Source of the DNA: Gavia stellata | Lineage: Eukaryota > Chordata > Aves > Gaviiformes > Gaviidae | Direction of reading: 5' to 3' | NCBI RefSeq assembly: GCF_030936135.1 | Contig: NC_082618.1 | Coordinates: forward strand, 8,405,034 to 8,469,033 | Length of the DNA: 64,000 nt | Part shown: positions 1-15,600 of the stretch, in pieces | How positions within the stretch are numbered: position 1 is the stretch's first letter | Layout: the number at the start of each line of letters is the position of its first letter | The notes under the pieces: generated by a model | Told to the model about the DNA's origin: nothing | The model's database searches: none | Seen by the model: the letters and a program-made list of their open reading frames with translations, nothing else | Translations under genes and position numbers: made by a program

Positions 1-2328
<2,328 letters not shown>

Positions 2329-2492
2329 GATGCAGAGCAAGAGGGGGACAGAAGTGGGGAAGAGAACAAAGAATGCTACAGATGCACTCGATCACTTTAA
2401 AAATCTGCTTGCTCCTCTTCCACAGCCAACCTAAGCTCTTAGTTTGAAAGAAAGCTCTTCCATAATTTTGATTACATATGGGACTGCAACCA

Positions 2493-2498
2493 AATAAA
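2493..2498 (+). terminator. SPECC1: Proximal poly(A) signal AATAAA of SPECC1
   Basis: First AATAAA after the stop codon, 165 bp downstream. Confidence 0.5.
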
Positions 2499-3354
2499 TA
2501 TCCATTGTCCATCTATACAAAAACAAAATTAATCTGTAATTTTATTCCCACATGGAAATTGCAAAGCATTTTCGAACATGCGTGGGATATTTCTGAAGAG
2601 GATCCCTTGTACTAAACAATGTTTGCCTCAAACCAGACTCTACCAACAGGAGACCTGCTACAAAATGAAGTTCTAAATCAGTGTGGGCTATGCTGGCACT
2701 CAAGGGAGGCTGGGAGATTAATATTAATACAAAAGCTCACAAAAATGCTGCTCTTGCCAAAACATGCTTAACTCATCCCAAATACATGTTCTTTTCTTGC
2801 CTCCATATCTTTTATAAAACGTCATGAGAGATGCACAATAAGTGTGTAGAACTTTAACGTGAGTTATTCTCACGCATCTGACCCAGTAAGTATGCTAGTT
2901 TGCTTGGCATAGCTTAACCAGCAGGATAGTAACAGGATCGTTTGTAACTCAGAAACCACGCTCTGCTGCATCACCAGTTAGTGAAAGAACTCTAAAAGAT
3001 CCTGTTAGGTGCTGGGACTTCATTTCAGATCAAACAGAAGTAATCTCTTTGAGGAAAAATAGCTTTATTACTACAACTTCATGACTTGATTACTATGGGA
3101 AGCCAGAGCTTGGTTTCCCAGCTGACTGTGCAGGCACAGTTACCATAGGAATATTGCAAATGTAAGTTACTAGCTTTAGTTTGCAAGGTGCCCGTTAATC
3201 AGGTGATGACTCTTTAAGCAATACATCTCAGTAGTTCATGTTTTTGCGGATTAAGTGGAGTAACTCCTTTCTTCTGTGTTGATCCTGTATAATCAGCACA
3301 GATGTGTAATTGCTGTGTAGAGGCATGAATCTTGAGACAGCCTGTGCCCTGTTC

Positions 3355-3360
3355 AATAAA
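3355..3360 (+). terminator. SPECC1: Possible poly(A) signal AATAAA of SPECC1
   Basis: AATAAA in a GTTCAATAAAATG context, about 1.0 kb after the stop. There is no strong downstream GT-rich tract. Confidence 0.3.
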
Positions 3361-6300
3361 ATGTAGTCCATGGGGCACTGTTACATGCTTGGAAGTAATG
3401 TTACCCTGTAAAGGAACACAGAAATATATTAATACCAATGGAAGTTGCAACTTCACTCCACAAATTATAAAGAATGTAACTGGAACCCCCCTCTGTGTCA
3501 CGGAAGTCTCCCAGGCGCCAGAGAATAGCTTCTCTGCTCAATAATACTGTTAGTAAAATGTCTGAAAGATACTGTTTGATTTCCATTATACCGTTTCTCT
3601 GCTTTTCACCTCATGAAGTTAAATTTTCCATTTGTCTCCAAGGATAGCAGGATCGAACAGGCTGCTTAATTTGTTCTAGGAGCACGTCTTGGAGAGCACG
3701 CTTTGTACAGGACCTCATAGAAGGCTGCCTAGCTGCTTTAGGTTATACTCGTAGAAGAAAGTTGTTGTTTAGTTAGCATGTTTAACCCCGTGACCAGACT
3801 TGATGCTTTGTGAATGTTAATTGTAGGGAGCTAGGGATCATTTCTCTCTTACAAAAAATAATAGTGTGTGCTCACTGCTCTTAACTCCTGAAAAAAGGCT
3901 CATGAAATAGAAACAAGCGATTTCACAGAAGAAACTTGGTTTCAGGTTTTCTGGGGCTTTGCAGGTGGCTGATCTTAGCCTCTGGCTTCCCCAGAGTGCT
4001 TTGTTGTTTGTTTTTTTTTAATACTACTTAATTAATAAACAAGCTAATTCAGACTTTGGTTTTCTCACAGCAAAATACAGGATTAAGGGATAGATGACAG
4101 TGGCCAGGGTCGGTGAATGTATTGAATAGAAAGGAAGTTGGAGGAATGCAGTGTATGCCTATTCCACAGGAGGAGAAAAGCATCACTCGCTCTTAGTTTT
4201 AGTCTGACATTTATTCTAATGCATCACCCCCAGGAAAGTCTGATTCAAATCTTGTGAGAGTCTGTGTGATAAAAAAGGACAGTGGCACGCACTTACAGTG
4301 CCCTTGCACTCTGTGTGTTATCCTATACTGTCAGAAAGCAGTTGTAAATGCTGGCCAGAGTTATTTCTTTGCAAGAGAGTGCTTTCTAAATTGAATTAAC
4401 TCTCCAGTATTTTTCAGCATACACTCTGCCATCCCTAGAGAACATAGGACTAGTTGCTCTAAGTGTTCTCAGATACAAGTCTCATGTTATGTGATAAGAT
4501 GGAAGAGAAAAATCGCTGCTAAGCAGAGTTCATTTAGGAAGGCAGTCACACTGCAGAGCTCCGTTGCCTTGTGGATGCAGCAGGCTCTTTTCCCTTGAGG
4601 TATCCTTTGGCAGAGATCCCAATTCTCTCCAACAGGCTGTAGTGCAAAGCATAGTGAAGTCGACACAGAAAATTCCATATTCCTCAGTGGGCTTTGGATT
4701 GGGCACTTGCAGGGATGAGAAAAACTGTTTTAATTCCCAGCGTCTGGTAAACATTTCAAAGTCAGAGGGCTCCACTTGATCTAAAAAAGAAAGATAATCT
4801 TAACCCTCTGGTCACTGGAAGTGTGTGTTTCATGTGACTGTCAGATGTATGCTAAATACGTATATTATCTAATGTGTCGGTATCATTTGCTTCAAGCCCT
4901 GTTCTGACATTTATTCTAATCTGTTTCTCCAAGACTTATTCTAACCTTACAAACCATTCTGTTTGATCTAGCAGCTTTTTTTTAAATGATTTTTGCAAAG
5001 CAATGTTTCTGTCTTCTCTTTGTAGCTTATTCTCCCATGCCCCCAGTAACGTAGACCAAACACTAATTCTATCCAATTGTAATGGTATATCCTTAAAAAT
5101 TTTTTACTTATCTAGGAGTTGGAACAAGGAGCTGTCTGTCCATAGGGAAGAAGGTATTCAGTTTTACCATTTGCTCAATGTTACTCTTCAGTCCTCAAAG
5201 CTGCAAAACATCTCATTTTGAAATGCTGATACTTTGAGATTGAGAGATGCTCTTCCAGATTATTTTTTGAGATTAAGAATATTGTTTATGTGTTCATTTA
5301 ACTGTTACAATATTGTGTATTTTTTATTCCTTTTGAATCTTGCACAGTTACATTTCTAGACCTGGATTTTCAGAATTACTGTTGGTTTTTTCATGCTGCC
5401 TCAAAATTTGAATATTAATTTAAATTTGTCCCACACAAGATGCTGCAGACCAGCCTGATTTTCAGAAAATCTACAGGCCCTTGTAAGACATCTCAAATTT
5501 GAAATGCGAAATTAAAGTTCTAGCTGCTTTTAAAATTAGAGAGATGTTAATTAAGTTAAGCTAGAGGGTATAGGGCTAGTCTTCACAGAAGTTCTGAGAA
5601 TCCCCTGAAAATGTGCTAGAATGGAACATGTGATGATATGACATGGATGGTATAATGCATTGTATCAGTAACAGTTTGCCTAAACTGCCTAAATCCTTTC
5701 TGACTTTGCCTCTTAGGAGTAATGGATCTTTCCCTGATGCAGGCAGATGAAATCTCGTCACTGTGTCACCATATGCTCCCTAAATATAGTCACTCTTAAA
5801 CATACCTGCACATGCTTGTATGTGTGTACTTGGGTAGTCTGTCGGACTACAAGACACCAAATAGCTGATTTTGGATGAGCACGTGAGAAGAATGGTTAGG
5901 ATGGGGATTTCAGTGAAGTTCCGTGGAGGGATCGTGTGACTGTTGTGCTATAGCTGTTAGAGAGGAAAGGAGATTAAAGCATGAAAAGTATAGAATCTGA
6001 CTCCCAGAATTTCTGGTGCGTCATAGAAGGTACAAATTGTTTCATGGCTTGGGAAGGTACCGAGGCGTTGAGAAGCGAGCCCAGAGTCAGCCCTCTAAGA
6101 AGGTTTTCTAGAAAGGCTGATGAGCTGTTTCTGAAAGTACACAATGAAACGGAATGGGGTGAAAGTCCAGCGTGTGAGGAGAGGGGCATATATGGGACAT
6201 ACATACCTGGGCCTTTGTGGACAGCAAAGGACGTCAGCTTGAGAGTCCTTACTGACTGTCATCTTGAGTGACATTTCTCCCAAGAGTGCAGCCTGGGGTG

Positions 6301-7377
6301 GATCTCAGAAGATGAGGAGCGAAGAGAGCACGGAGCTTGCTGTCTTTGCCAGGTTCCCCTTCCTGTGCCTGTGACAGTCACGGAAATGCAGAGGGGACAA
6401 AGATTTCCCGGTTGTTCTGTGCTGCAGCAAGGCAGCCGTACTAAGCAGAGTGATTTTTGACTTATGCACATTCTCCAGTTTCCTCTCAGTGAGACACATT
6501 CTCTTTGAGTTTTGGCAGGTTTTCTTTTTGTAATTTGAAGTTGGTTTTTACAGGTTTTCTCTATGATTTTTCTTGTTTTGTATGTGCAACCAGTTATGTG
6601 CAAGTTTTCTGTCCAAACCAAATAAGTGCACGCTGGCAGAATGATTGGTTCTTCCCTGTTTGATTCCTGACCTGGAACTCTTCAAAATCTACCTTTTTGC
6701 TTCACTGACTTTCCCCCTTCCTTGGCAATGAAAATACGAGCATTGGCTCATTTGTTTCTTTGCACCTCCCTCATCTTTCTGCGCTTACGGTACCGGGTCT
6801 TCCACAGGAAGTATCTGACGGGGCCAGCTGTTTGCAAAGCTGTGCCTTGTGTATCTGATAAAAGGCAGAGTCTGTGTGGGATGAGATTATGCATTTTCCT
6901 GTCCGAAGAGGGCTTTTGCCTGAAAAGACTCAGGGCACTGAGCATTAAGACGTTTTTAAACCCAGCAATAACTTCTACTATGCTAGATTATATCTGTTTT
7001 TACCAACTCTGGTGCCATTTAGACTCACTCACCAATATGGTGTAGAATCAAGCTTATAACTGAACTGCAGTTAACATTTTTGTCAACTGATGGTCTCTAC
7101 GTTTTTCACTTGCACGTGTGCCAAGTTCCACTGGGCAGTGCTGGACACAATGTTTTTTATTGAGTGTTTGTCCAGGCTTGAGTTTGTCGTATGGGATAAT
7201 CACCTCTAACAGTCAAGTACTTTTAGCTTTCTCTATTGGGTACAGATGTTACGTAATCTAATTTATACAAAGAGCACATTAGAATGTATATACTAGGCAT
7301 TGCCAGATTTGGACATGCTAATATTTAAAGATTAACATTATTAAAATGTATGATGCAAAAATCTGTGTAATATTTCT

Positions 7378-7383
7378 AATAAA
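7378..7383 (+). terminator. SPECC1: Distal poly(A) signal AATAAA of SPECC1 (candidate)
   Basis: AATAAA immediately followed by a TTTGTCTGTTTC-type U/GU-rich stretch. This is the best-formed poly(A) site on this strand before the next gene. Confidence 0.5.
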
Positions 7384-8078
7384 TCTTTGTCTGTTTCTGA
7401 TGTTTGTTGTAATGTTTCAAGTATCTACGTACAAAACAGATTCTTCTGCAGTCTGCTGGGAAGCAGGGCTCCCAGGAGAGTTTTTAAAAGATACTCATGG
7501 TTCATTGAGTCTCCTAAGCTGGTAGCAAAGAAAATTTGGTCAGAATCTTCTTTTCATAAATACATCAAGTTCCATTTTTTAAGTAACTTAGATGCATTTG
7601 GATGCCTTTCAGGAGATTGTCTTGGGGATAAAGGAGTGCAAGAGATCTCTCAGTTTCTAAAACAATAGTATTGAAGAGACAGTAGGAAATCATCCTAGTG
7701 CAAAGGCAAGGAAAGAACACAGAAGAGACCAATTATGTCTCTACATTAGGAGCTCTTAAATGACTAGAGGATTAAGAAAGATGTAGTCACAAAGTGGAAG
7801 CAAGGACTCGTGTCTGAAGTATAAAAATAAGTCCCCAAGTAAGCTGAGAGGCAAGAGGAGTTACAGCTCACGGAGTACAGCCCACAGATAGCAACAGGCT
7901 GTTAGACGTGATGCAGAGGATGAGCACAGTATGTGATAGTGCTAGAAAGATCTTCCTCTGCTCTTCTGTGAAACAAACCATACACACGTAAGGTACTGAA
8001 ATCCTGCGGGCGTGCTGGTGACCAGGCCTGGCACTGTTCTGTTTCCCGCTACGGAGAGGACTAGCAGTTGCTGATCTT

Positions 8079-8561
8079 TTGAAAAGAAGCCAGAGCATCC
8101 TGATTGAGTCCACATCTTGCAGACTGAGCATCACCATCCGACCAGTGACACTGCCAGGGAAAATGAAGTTTGTGTTGGAATGTCAGGTCAGGCTGAGTTA
8201 TGGAAAAGAGGGCAAGAATAATGACTCCCTCTCAAAACCAGAACGCCAAGCAGTGGCGCTCATGGTGACATTTATTATAAACACTCTCCATGGAGTAAAG
8301 GAGGACTTCCTAAATTCTAGACTGTATCCCTGGATAGAATTCCTTTTTCCAGCCAGCACAAAGAGGGCTGTGGAGCCCTGCCTCAGTGCTGAGGAATTCA
8401 GCCCCGTGGATGCTGTGCTCCAGCCCCTATCCAGTCTATGTACAGAGCTTTCAAAGATGCTGAGATCAAATTCCAGAATACTTTCACAGAGGCTGCTTTA
8501 TGTTGTGATGGTAGTGGCAACAGCAGAACAATCAAAATTGCTGAAGAAAACAAGAAGATAA
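8079..8561 (+). other. Unassigned 160-codon open frame
   Basis: ATG to TAA open frame of 483 bp in an ordinary-GC region. The product has a hydrophobic stretch (LYVVMVVATA near the end) but no family I recognise, no clear promoter and no poly(A) signal close by. It could be chance. It is listed because frames this long are uncommon at this base composition. Confidence 0.12.
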
Positions 8562-11500
8562 AAGAAATGGGCGTTTGAATCTCTTCAAGCCTCTCAGGTA
8601 TGTTTGTGTCCAGCTGCGTAGATGAAACCTTATGGGAAAAAGTTCTCATTTACATAATCCAAACTAGTTTGCCTTTCCCCACCTAAGTATCTTGTTTCAG
8701 CCCTGGATTTTTAATGCTGGGCTGATCCTTCTTTGTGGCAATGTCACAGGCAAAGCAATGTTCTTTTGATGATTTGTCTGATCTGGGCAGCTTTATCTCC
8801 TGGACAAAGTATGACCGCATGAAATGGCAAACTAGAGTTCCTTATTTTTTCAAGCTGCCACTGCACTTTATGTTGCAGGTTTGCTGTAGCTCACTTAGAA
8901 AGCACTAGACTCAATATTTGCACCTCAATTGCCTTCTGCAAAGGAATTCTCAGAACCAGCCCTGTCTTGCTATCTGGAAATCTCACCATCACCAGGAATG
9001 CAGGCTCGTATTGCGCTTAAAATGTAACGGCAGGACTCTGAATACTTAAGTTCGTTGGTTGTGTGACCTTGGAATAAGGCAGTGCATGTCTATCTGTCCA
9101 TATTCCCAATCCTTCGTTGATCTATTTTCTCTACCCTTTTACCTGTCCTTGTCTTTTTTAGCTATAGAACCTTTAGGGCAACAGCGGTATTTGATAGGTG
9201 TTTGTACAGCCTCCAACCACAAGCTAGAGTTTATATGCAGCATTATAATAGAATTAATTAATAATCAGACCACATTGGTTCTGTAATGCTGTTTAGTCTT
9301 GGTGGGGTGAAATCTGGGCTGTCTAGCCCTGCTCAGGGAAGCTGTGATCTAGCCAGATTCCCCACCTGTATTTGTGACACAAATAGAAATGATCATGTAA
9401 CGTGAGCTGGTTACAGGCTGGCATTCAAAGCTCTGTGGGACTGACTGCCTCGCTTCCATCTTCCTGCGACCCGGCCAGATCTTGGCTGAGAAATGAAGTT
9501 GGTAATTTCTGTCTGTGTGTTACAGTAACTGCAATAAGTGAGGTTTTCAGTTTTGTTTTGTTTTTTTTTCCCCCGAATCAAAGTGTTAGGTATGCTTGTA
9601 AGACGTTATCCTTCACGTCTGGTAGCACCCAGCAATTTTTTGATGGGGATGGATAGACTCTTGAGTCCTGGGATGTTGAAAGGCAAAAATCCTTTCTGCC
9701 TTACAGACCAGCGAGCAAAAACTGCACGTGATGAGTCTCAGTCCCATTCTCTGTCTGTAAAGAGATATGAATCTCCTGAGACATTGCTGTCAATCTGTTC
9801 TTTGTACAGTATGGAGTGGGTAGCACGATACCTGTTACTGCAGCTACTTTGGTTCATGTTTGCTTTGGTTTTAAACAAATGATCAAACAAGATATCTCTG
9901 TTTGTTGGCTCTTGAAAAACATGTGCCCATAATCCTTGCTTGAACTGTAATTGCTACAAAACACCAAGTCACAGACTGTGACTCAAAGCTTCAGCCAAAC
10001 AACCACTCATAAAAAATATTCACGTTAAAATGGATCCACTGCTCTGCTGCTTGATTTCAGCAGGTTACCTAAGCTGTGCCGGTGCCTTTGCCACGGTAAG
10101 CATAGGCCGGGAGGCCAGCAAAAATTAACAGCCCAGCAATCAGGATCCACAGTTGGAAAGGATGTAAGACAGGTCTTATTTTTGTCAGAATTTGCTATAT
10201 TCAGCTATTTGCAAGTATTAATGCTTGTGAATTTCCTTGTTATCTTTCTGAAGATAGGTTCTGCTCAGGAACAATTGATTCCAAAGCCCTGCTGCCTCTT
10301 ACTGCCGGACTTGGTGTTTCCACTACTGAAGTAAGCTGTTTGTTAGATGCTTACAGGCTGTGCTGTCTCAACTCTTTTCAGAATATACTCCAGATGCTTT
10401 GATTTATTGGTTGGAAAAAGCTGGATTCTCTGTGGAGATTGTCAGTGAGTAATATATGCTGATATGCTTGCAAGTGGTTCAGCAAGAGTCCAAAAATGAG
10501 AGCTGAGGCCAATATTTCCCCAGGATTATTTGTGGCTGGGTGTAGATGGGGTGAGATGACAGGATTCAGGACTGCTTTGCTGCTGAGTTTGGTTTCATTG
10601 CCAAGTGTCTCCTAATGCTTAGAGAACATAGATTGGGGTGGAAAGAATAATTTCCCTTCCTGACTGGTGCACATTCTCTTGTTTGAGATGGAGAGGTTTG
10701 TGTTTGTATCACCACAGTGCCTCTGACCCCATCATGAACCAAGACCTCTCTGTGAACACGGAGCTGCTCCAAACATGGATTGCAGCATTTTGAGGTTCAT
10801 GTTCAATTGGAGGCCCCTGGCAGAGACAGATGAAAGTGAAGTGCCATGACCTGGTCTATATTTGAAGCTGAAGACAGCGCAGACACTGTAGTCTAAAGTT
10901 TAAAGCCCAGAATGAGCACTGGGAGTCTTGCATTCCCAAACTGGTCAGAGACCTTCCCTGGGAACAGAGGCAGGTGTGCTAGTCACAAACGTGGTTTCAA
11001 TCTATGTGAACCCATTTGTGGTTCCATGAGATGTGATGAAAGGGAAATTCTTGGTTTCAGGAAAAGCTTATTAACATATTTTTCAGCCTCCCCCATCTCT
11101 GAGCCAATCCTTTCATGTATCACCTTAGTCATTAATAATGCTCATTTTACCCCAAATTTCCAGGCTCCTGCTACCTAAATGGACGGGACCTCAGATCATG
11201 GTTCTATTCTAAGTTCTGAACTACCCTGCTTGCCTACTTTGAATGGCCATTCTGACTCCCAGCAGGTCTTCCTAGAGACACTGGGCTTCAAAATCTGTAG
11301 AGACATCATGCTTTCCAGAGACCACCTCCACCAGAAATTTTCCTGGAAGAGCAGAAGTTTCTGTAGTGCTGTAATTCAGAATGGCCGTGTTTTCAATTCG
11401 GCTTTTTAAAGAGCATGTGGCTCGGGAGAAAGGAAAAGGGACGCAAGCTGCAGTATGCAGGAAGCGGTTCCTTCCTGACCCCTGTATTGACCGGCTTCCA

Positions 11501-12591
11501 GAGCCAGGAAAGTGTCTTACCCCATCTTGTTGGGCTGTCCAACTACCAGTGTCAGCAGTGTATATACTATAAAGACTTTATCTCTCCTGGTTTTAGGCTG
11601 TAATAGCTGTAGGGATGTTTGGACAGGAAGTCAGTGTGGGTGAGCATTAATTGAGAAGTTGTCCTGGTTATCCATCTGCTTGAAAGATAAAAGCCACAAT
11701 AGGTGGTAGAGAAGCATAAGCAATACGAGTAGAACAAGAAGTCTTCCAGATGGAGACCTGATGGGCTGCAAAGGCCAGAACCAGGTGGCTGAAGTCTCAC
11801 AGGTATAGTGTTTCATAATTTGATGCTGGAAAACTACAGACACAAACTCTGGGTAGCAGGACCCTGAAGTAAATGTCACCCAGGAAAGATGGCAGTCAGA
11901 TTATGGGGGCAATCAGCGGTTTTTATTGAGCATAGCAGGAAGAAAATGAAAGCTGTAAAATACCAATGTGGGTAAACATTATTCACATATCTAGAATGTG
12001 AACTGCTCTCCCTTCTTAAGTACATAGCAATGACCGAGGTTTTATCCTTACCCACACATCGTGAGTTTAAGCTGGTTAAAGAGAAAGAAACAAGATTAGA
12101 GAATTAACATGGGAACAAGTGCTTTTCCTAACCTGCTCCACACAGACAGCTGTACACCTTCTGTGGAAAGCTCCACCTTACCACTTCTCTTGGCTTAAAA
12201 AAAGAAAGAATATATAGCAGTTCAAACCCTTGTTCCACCTGGATGTGCTGTAATTTTTGTCTTCTCAGACAGCTCATCCTTTCTCTCTCATAGTAAGCCA
12301 CTCCCATACGCTAATCAAGGAAGGGAACGAACTCCTCAGGTTAGCGATTCAGCAGGACGTACCAAACATTCTTCCAACAGGATCAAGCTCCTGGGAAGCG
12401 AGGCTACCCCCATTGCTCTGCTTGGCTTTTTCAGTTATGGAATGTCTCTTATTTTCCTTGCCAAAATAAAAATTACAGCCAGGGCAGTTAAGTGAAAGCA
12501 GTGAGCGTGGCCTCTTTCTTATTTGTAATGCAGCTACTAGTATTCTGTTCAGACAACCCAACATATCTGAATAGCACAGCAATGACAATAG

Positions 12592-12616
12592 TAATAATAA
12601 TAATAATAATAATAAC
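12592..12616. repeat. TAA microsatellite
   Basis: About eight near-perfect TAA units. A shorter AT-rich echo (TAATATTAATAATAAATAA) follows at about 12721. Confidence 0.9.
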
Positions 12617-15600
12617 AATATCATATGCATAGCTCAGCCCTTGAGAGCAATTGTACTGCCAAGGCCCTGGAGAGCCATTCTGTAAAGGGAGAGTTCAGTC
12701 TGAAGCTTGCAAAGGGGCTAGTAATATTAATAATAAATAACATGCTATAGGATAGTGTGGTCCGGGTTCCAGGTTCTTCCCCTTCAGCTGTGATTAAGAC
12801 ACTGCTTTCCTAGCGACTGAGCCAGGAGGGTTTCTGAAAAAGTCTTGCAAGGATGGAAACCTCACTAACCAAGCTCTTGGGCTTTAACGGTGTTTAGCAC
12901 CAGGTTTGCACAGCACTTTTGCCAGTAGTTACGGAGACTGGACAAAACCATAAGAATCTCATGGCTTTGTGATGGAGCAATAGAATAGGGGCTGCACTAA
13001 TATTCAAACAGATTGTGAGCACAAATTCAGTATTTGCTGGCAGCTGAGTGGGGAGCCAGAGCGGGACAGGAAGGCTGTCCCTTCCTCTGCATTGGCTGAC
13101 TTGAATTTTTTGTGTGTGTTCTGCAGTTTTCCCTTTGCCACAGCTGAGCTGCCCTTTAACCCCTTAGTGACCTGCGTGCATCTGCCCGTGAAGGGAGGTT
13201 AGCTATTAGAAGTTGAGGATGCTTTTCAGGGCTCTAGCTGGGACCTAGGACACCACAGGTCCATGGCTTCTCTGTGCGCTATAGCTCTCCTCTGGCAGTT
13301 GGAGATAATCATAATGACAGTAATAACAGATACTTACAAATCTTGGTTCCATCTTGCACAGCGAAAACAGGCTGAAGGCTTTGAATTAAACCTAGCTTTT
13401 CTCTAGAATTTGAGCATAAGGCTGTATTCGGAGCAGTTGTGTTGCACTAATTCAAATCTTCTCATCGTATTCATTTGGAGCTCCAGATGTCACATTTTTG
13501 CGTAAAGCAGAACGGCTTTGACCCCTTGGGATAAGAGCGCATTTCCCTGCACTGTCAGGGTTTGGCAGGGAGCAGAATCACTTCTCCTTATTGTTGCTGT
13601 GAAGTGTTGATTGGGAGTGAAGCTCTGAGTCACACCGGAGGAGCAGGCACTTGGCAAGTTTGTTTTCTCAGGGGCATGAAGTTGTGGAGGTTTCGCCCAG
13701 GAAGCAGCTCTAGCTGTGAATGAAGCAATCGCAGGTTGTTTGAATTGCAAAGGGCATCACTGCCTGTCCAGCTTCGCCCTGGGCTTTCCACTACTGAGGT
13801 TGGCCTGGAAACGTAACAACGCTGCCCATCGATGTCTCTGGGGAAATTGGCTGTACCAGCTCCACCAACATAAACGAGGCAACTGGGCCCAGTACCGGCC
13901 GGGAGCCCTGTGCAGGAGAGACCTTCCAGCCGGGGCGCAGCACTGGAGGGCTTCATACGCTCTTAGCTTGAGCTGCAGCTTTCATTTAAAAATCCTGCTG
14001 GAAAGAGGTACTTGGCTTTTCATCATAGAAGGTGGTTAGTAAATAAAATCAGAGAGATAAATTAAAAATGTCTTCAAAATGGTATCCTCGTACCCTTGCC
14101 TCTGCTCAGCCAAAATCCTTCCTTTTTAATTTCGCCGCTGTTTATCATTTCTTTTTTTTTTTCAGTCTTGTGGTGACTTTTTTGTTTTCTAATGAAAGGT
14201 GTAAGACATAACCCACAGTTTATAAAGAATTCACACACCTGCATTGTTACAAGGTGAGCTCTTGCAGATAATTTAAGCACCGGTTTTAAATTCCAGGATA
14301 ATATACATTTATTATCTGGCAACGGCCCTGGGTACTAGGAAAATCCAAGTTTGTTGATCTGCAGTTTACGATCTTACCATAATTATTCTGTTCTGTTTTC
14401 CAAGGATTTTGCAGATTGACTGAAGTCTCCAGTATGGAAATAGTTTTCTCTGGAATGTCACTCTCCGCTTTCCTTTCCCAGTCTCTTCCAGAAAAAACGC
14501 CTACAGCGATACAGTGGCAAACCTCACCTTTGGCCATTCACCTCCATCATTGTTTACTTCAGAGCTCATCTGGAATCTTTGACATGCTAATGTTCAGCAC
14601 AGCAATGCAGGCAATAAATATTCAGGCAGAGCTGGGTGCTTGTTTCACCTGCCTGCATACCACGTTAGCCTCAAAAACTGTGTTCCCTTCACCTAGCTTG
14701 CTTGGCTGCGTGTTGTAGTTCAGCCCGTCATTGGCAGCACCACTTTGAAGAGGGCTTTTGGACCTGCTGCGTGGTTTACAGGTTATATTGTGTCTTGGGA
14801 ATCCTTTCTTGGAGTCAGGTTCAGGACAAGCTATGTCTTGTCCTGCAAAACAGCTCAGAAGTACTAGTGAAGACTTGAGTGGTAATGGGGATTCGGTTGA
14901 CGAGGCAGTGCTAGCTCGGCTAGGCTGATGGCTCCTGTTTAGCAAGTTGTGGCTGAGGTCTGTTGCCCTGGCAGTCAGGCATGGCCACAGGACAGACACG
15001 AGCTGGTTCTCAGTCCAGCTCCTCACGTCCACCTTGCGAATCCCTGCCATCACCCCTCTCACTAGCCATTCCCTTCGCCAACAGTCCTCGCAGAGGAGAC
15101 AAGTAGTGAGAAGAGGTTAGAAGTGCGAGTGCCTCCCGGGGACACACGTGTGTGGAGGCTTGTACTGAGGTGTACTGGTGAGGTCCGGAGGAAGAGAGAA
15201 CCTCTGAGCCTCCATGGACAGAGAAGGGCACATGGCACGGGACTGTGCCACAGCCTATACTCCAAAACAGGGCTTGTTCGGAAAGCCCTGGGGACTGCCC
15301 GTCTCCTCCTCATTTCCCAGTCTCCCCTCCCTATGGGCAGTTTTGGGATGGAGCTGCCTCTTCGCAGGAGGGGATGGCTGGCAACTGCTTTGCTTGCGAA
15401 GCCACGAGGTGCAGGGCTAATGCCCTCTACCCACCAAGAGCCAGTTCCGCTCAATACCGCAGCGCTCTCGGTTGGATGAAGGGTTGCCAAAGTCAGTACG
15501 ATGGATGTGCCTGTAGCAGCAAAACAGGCGAACTTTCTGTCTGGCATCCACCTTTTTTTGTTTTCCCCCTCTTTTGGATATCCAGAAGGTGCCTTGTCCC

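Larger units (their letters stand above)
2329..7383 (+). other. SPECC1: SPECC1 3' untranslated region (extent uncertain)
   Basis: Non-coding sequence after the stop. Canonical AATAAA hexamers lie at 2493-2498, 3355-3360 and 7378-7383. The last is followed by a T/GT-rich tract (TTTGTCTGTTTCTGATGTTT), typical of a strong cleavage site. Cytospin mRNAs are known to have long 3' UTRs, so the distal site is plausible, but the real end needs RNA data. No convincing ORF is present. Confidence 0.5.

Noticed and set aside
15214-15250. Translated stretch DREGHMARDC resembling part of a CCHC zinc knuckle
   Set aside because: Only part of the motif is seen. No further virus-like sequence, LTR or flanking repeat is visible, so chance or an unrecognisable relic is as likely. 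Not called as an element.
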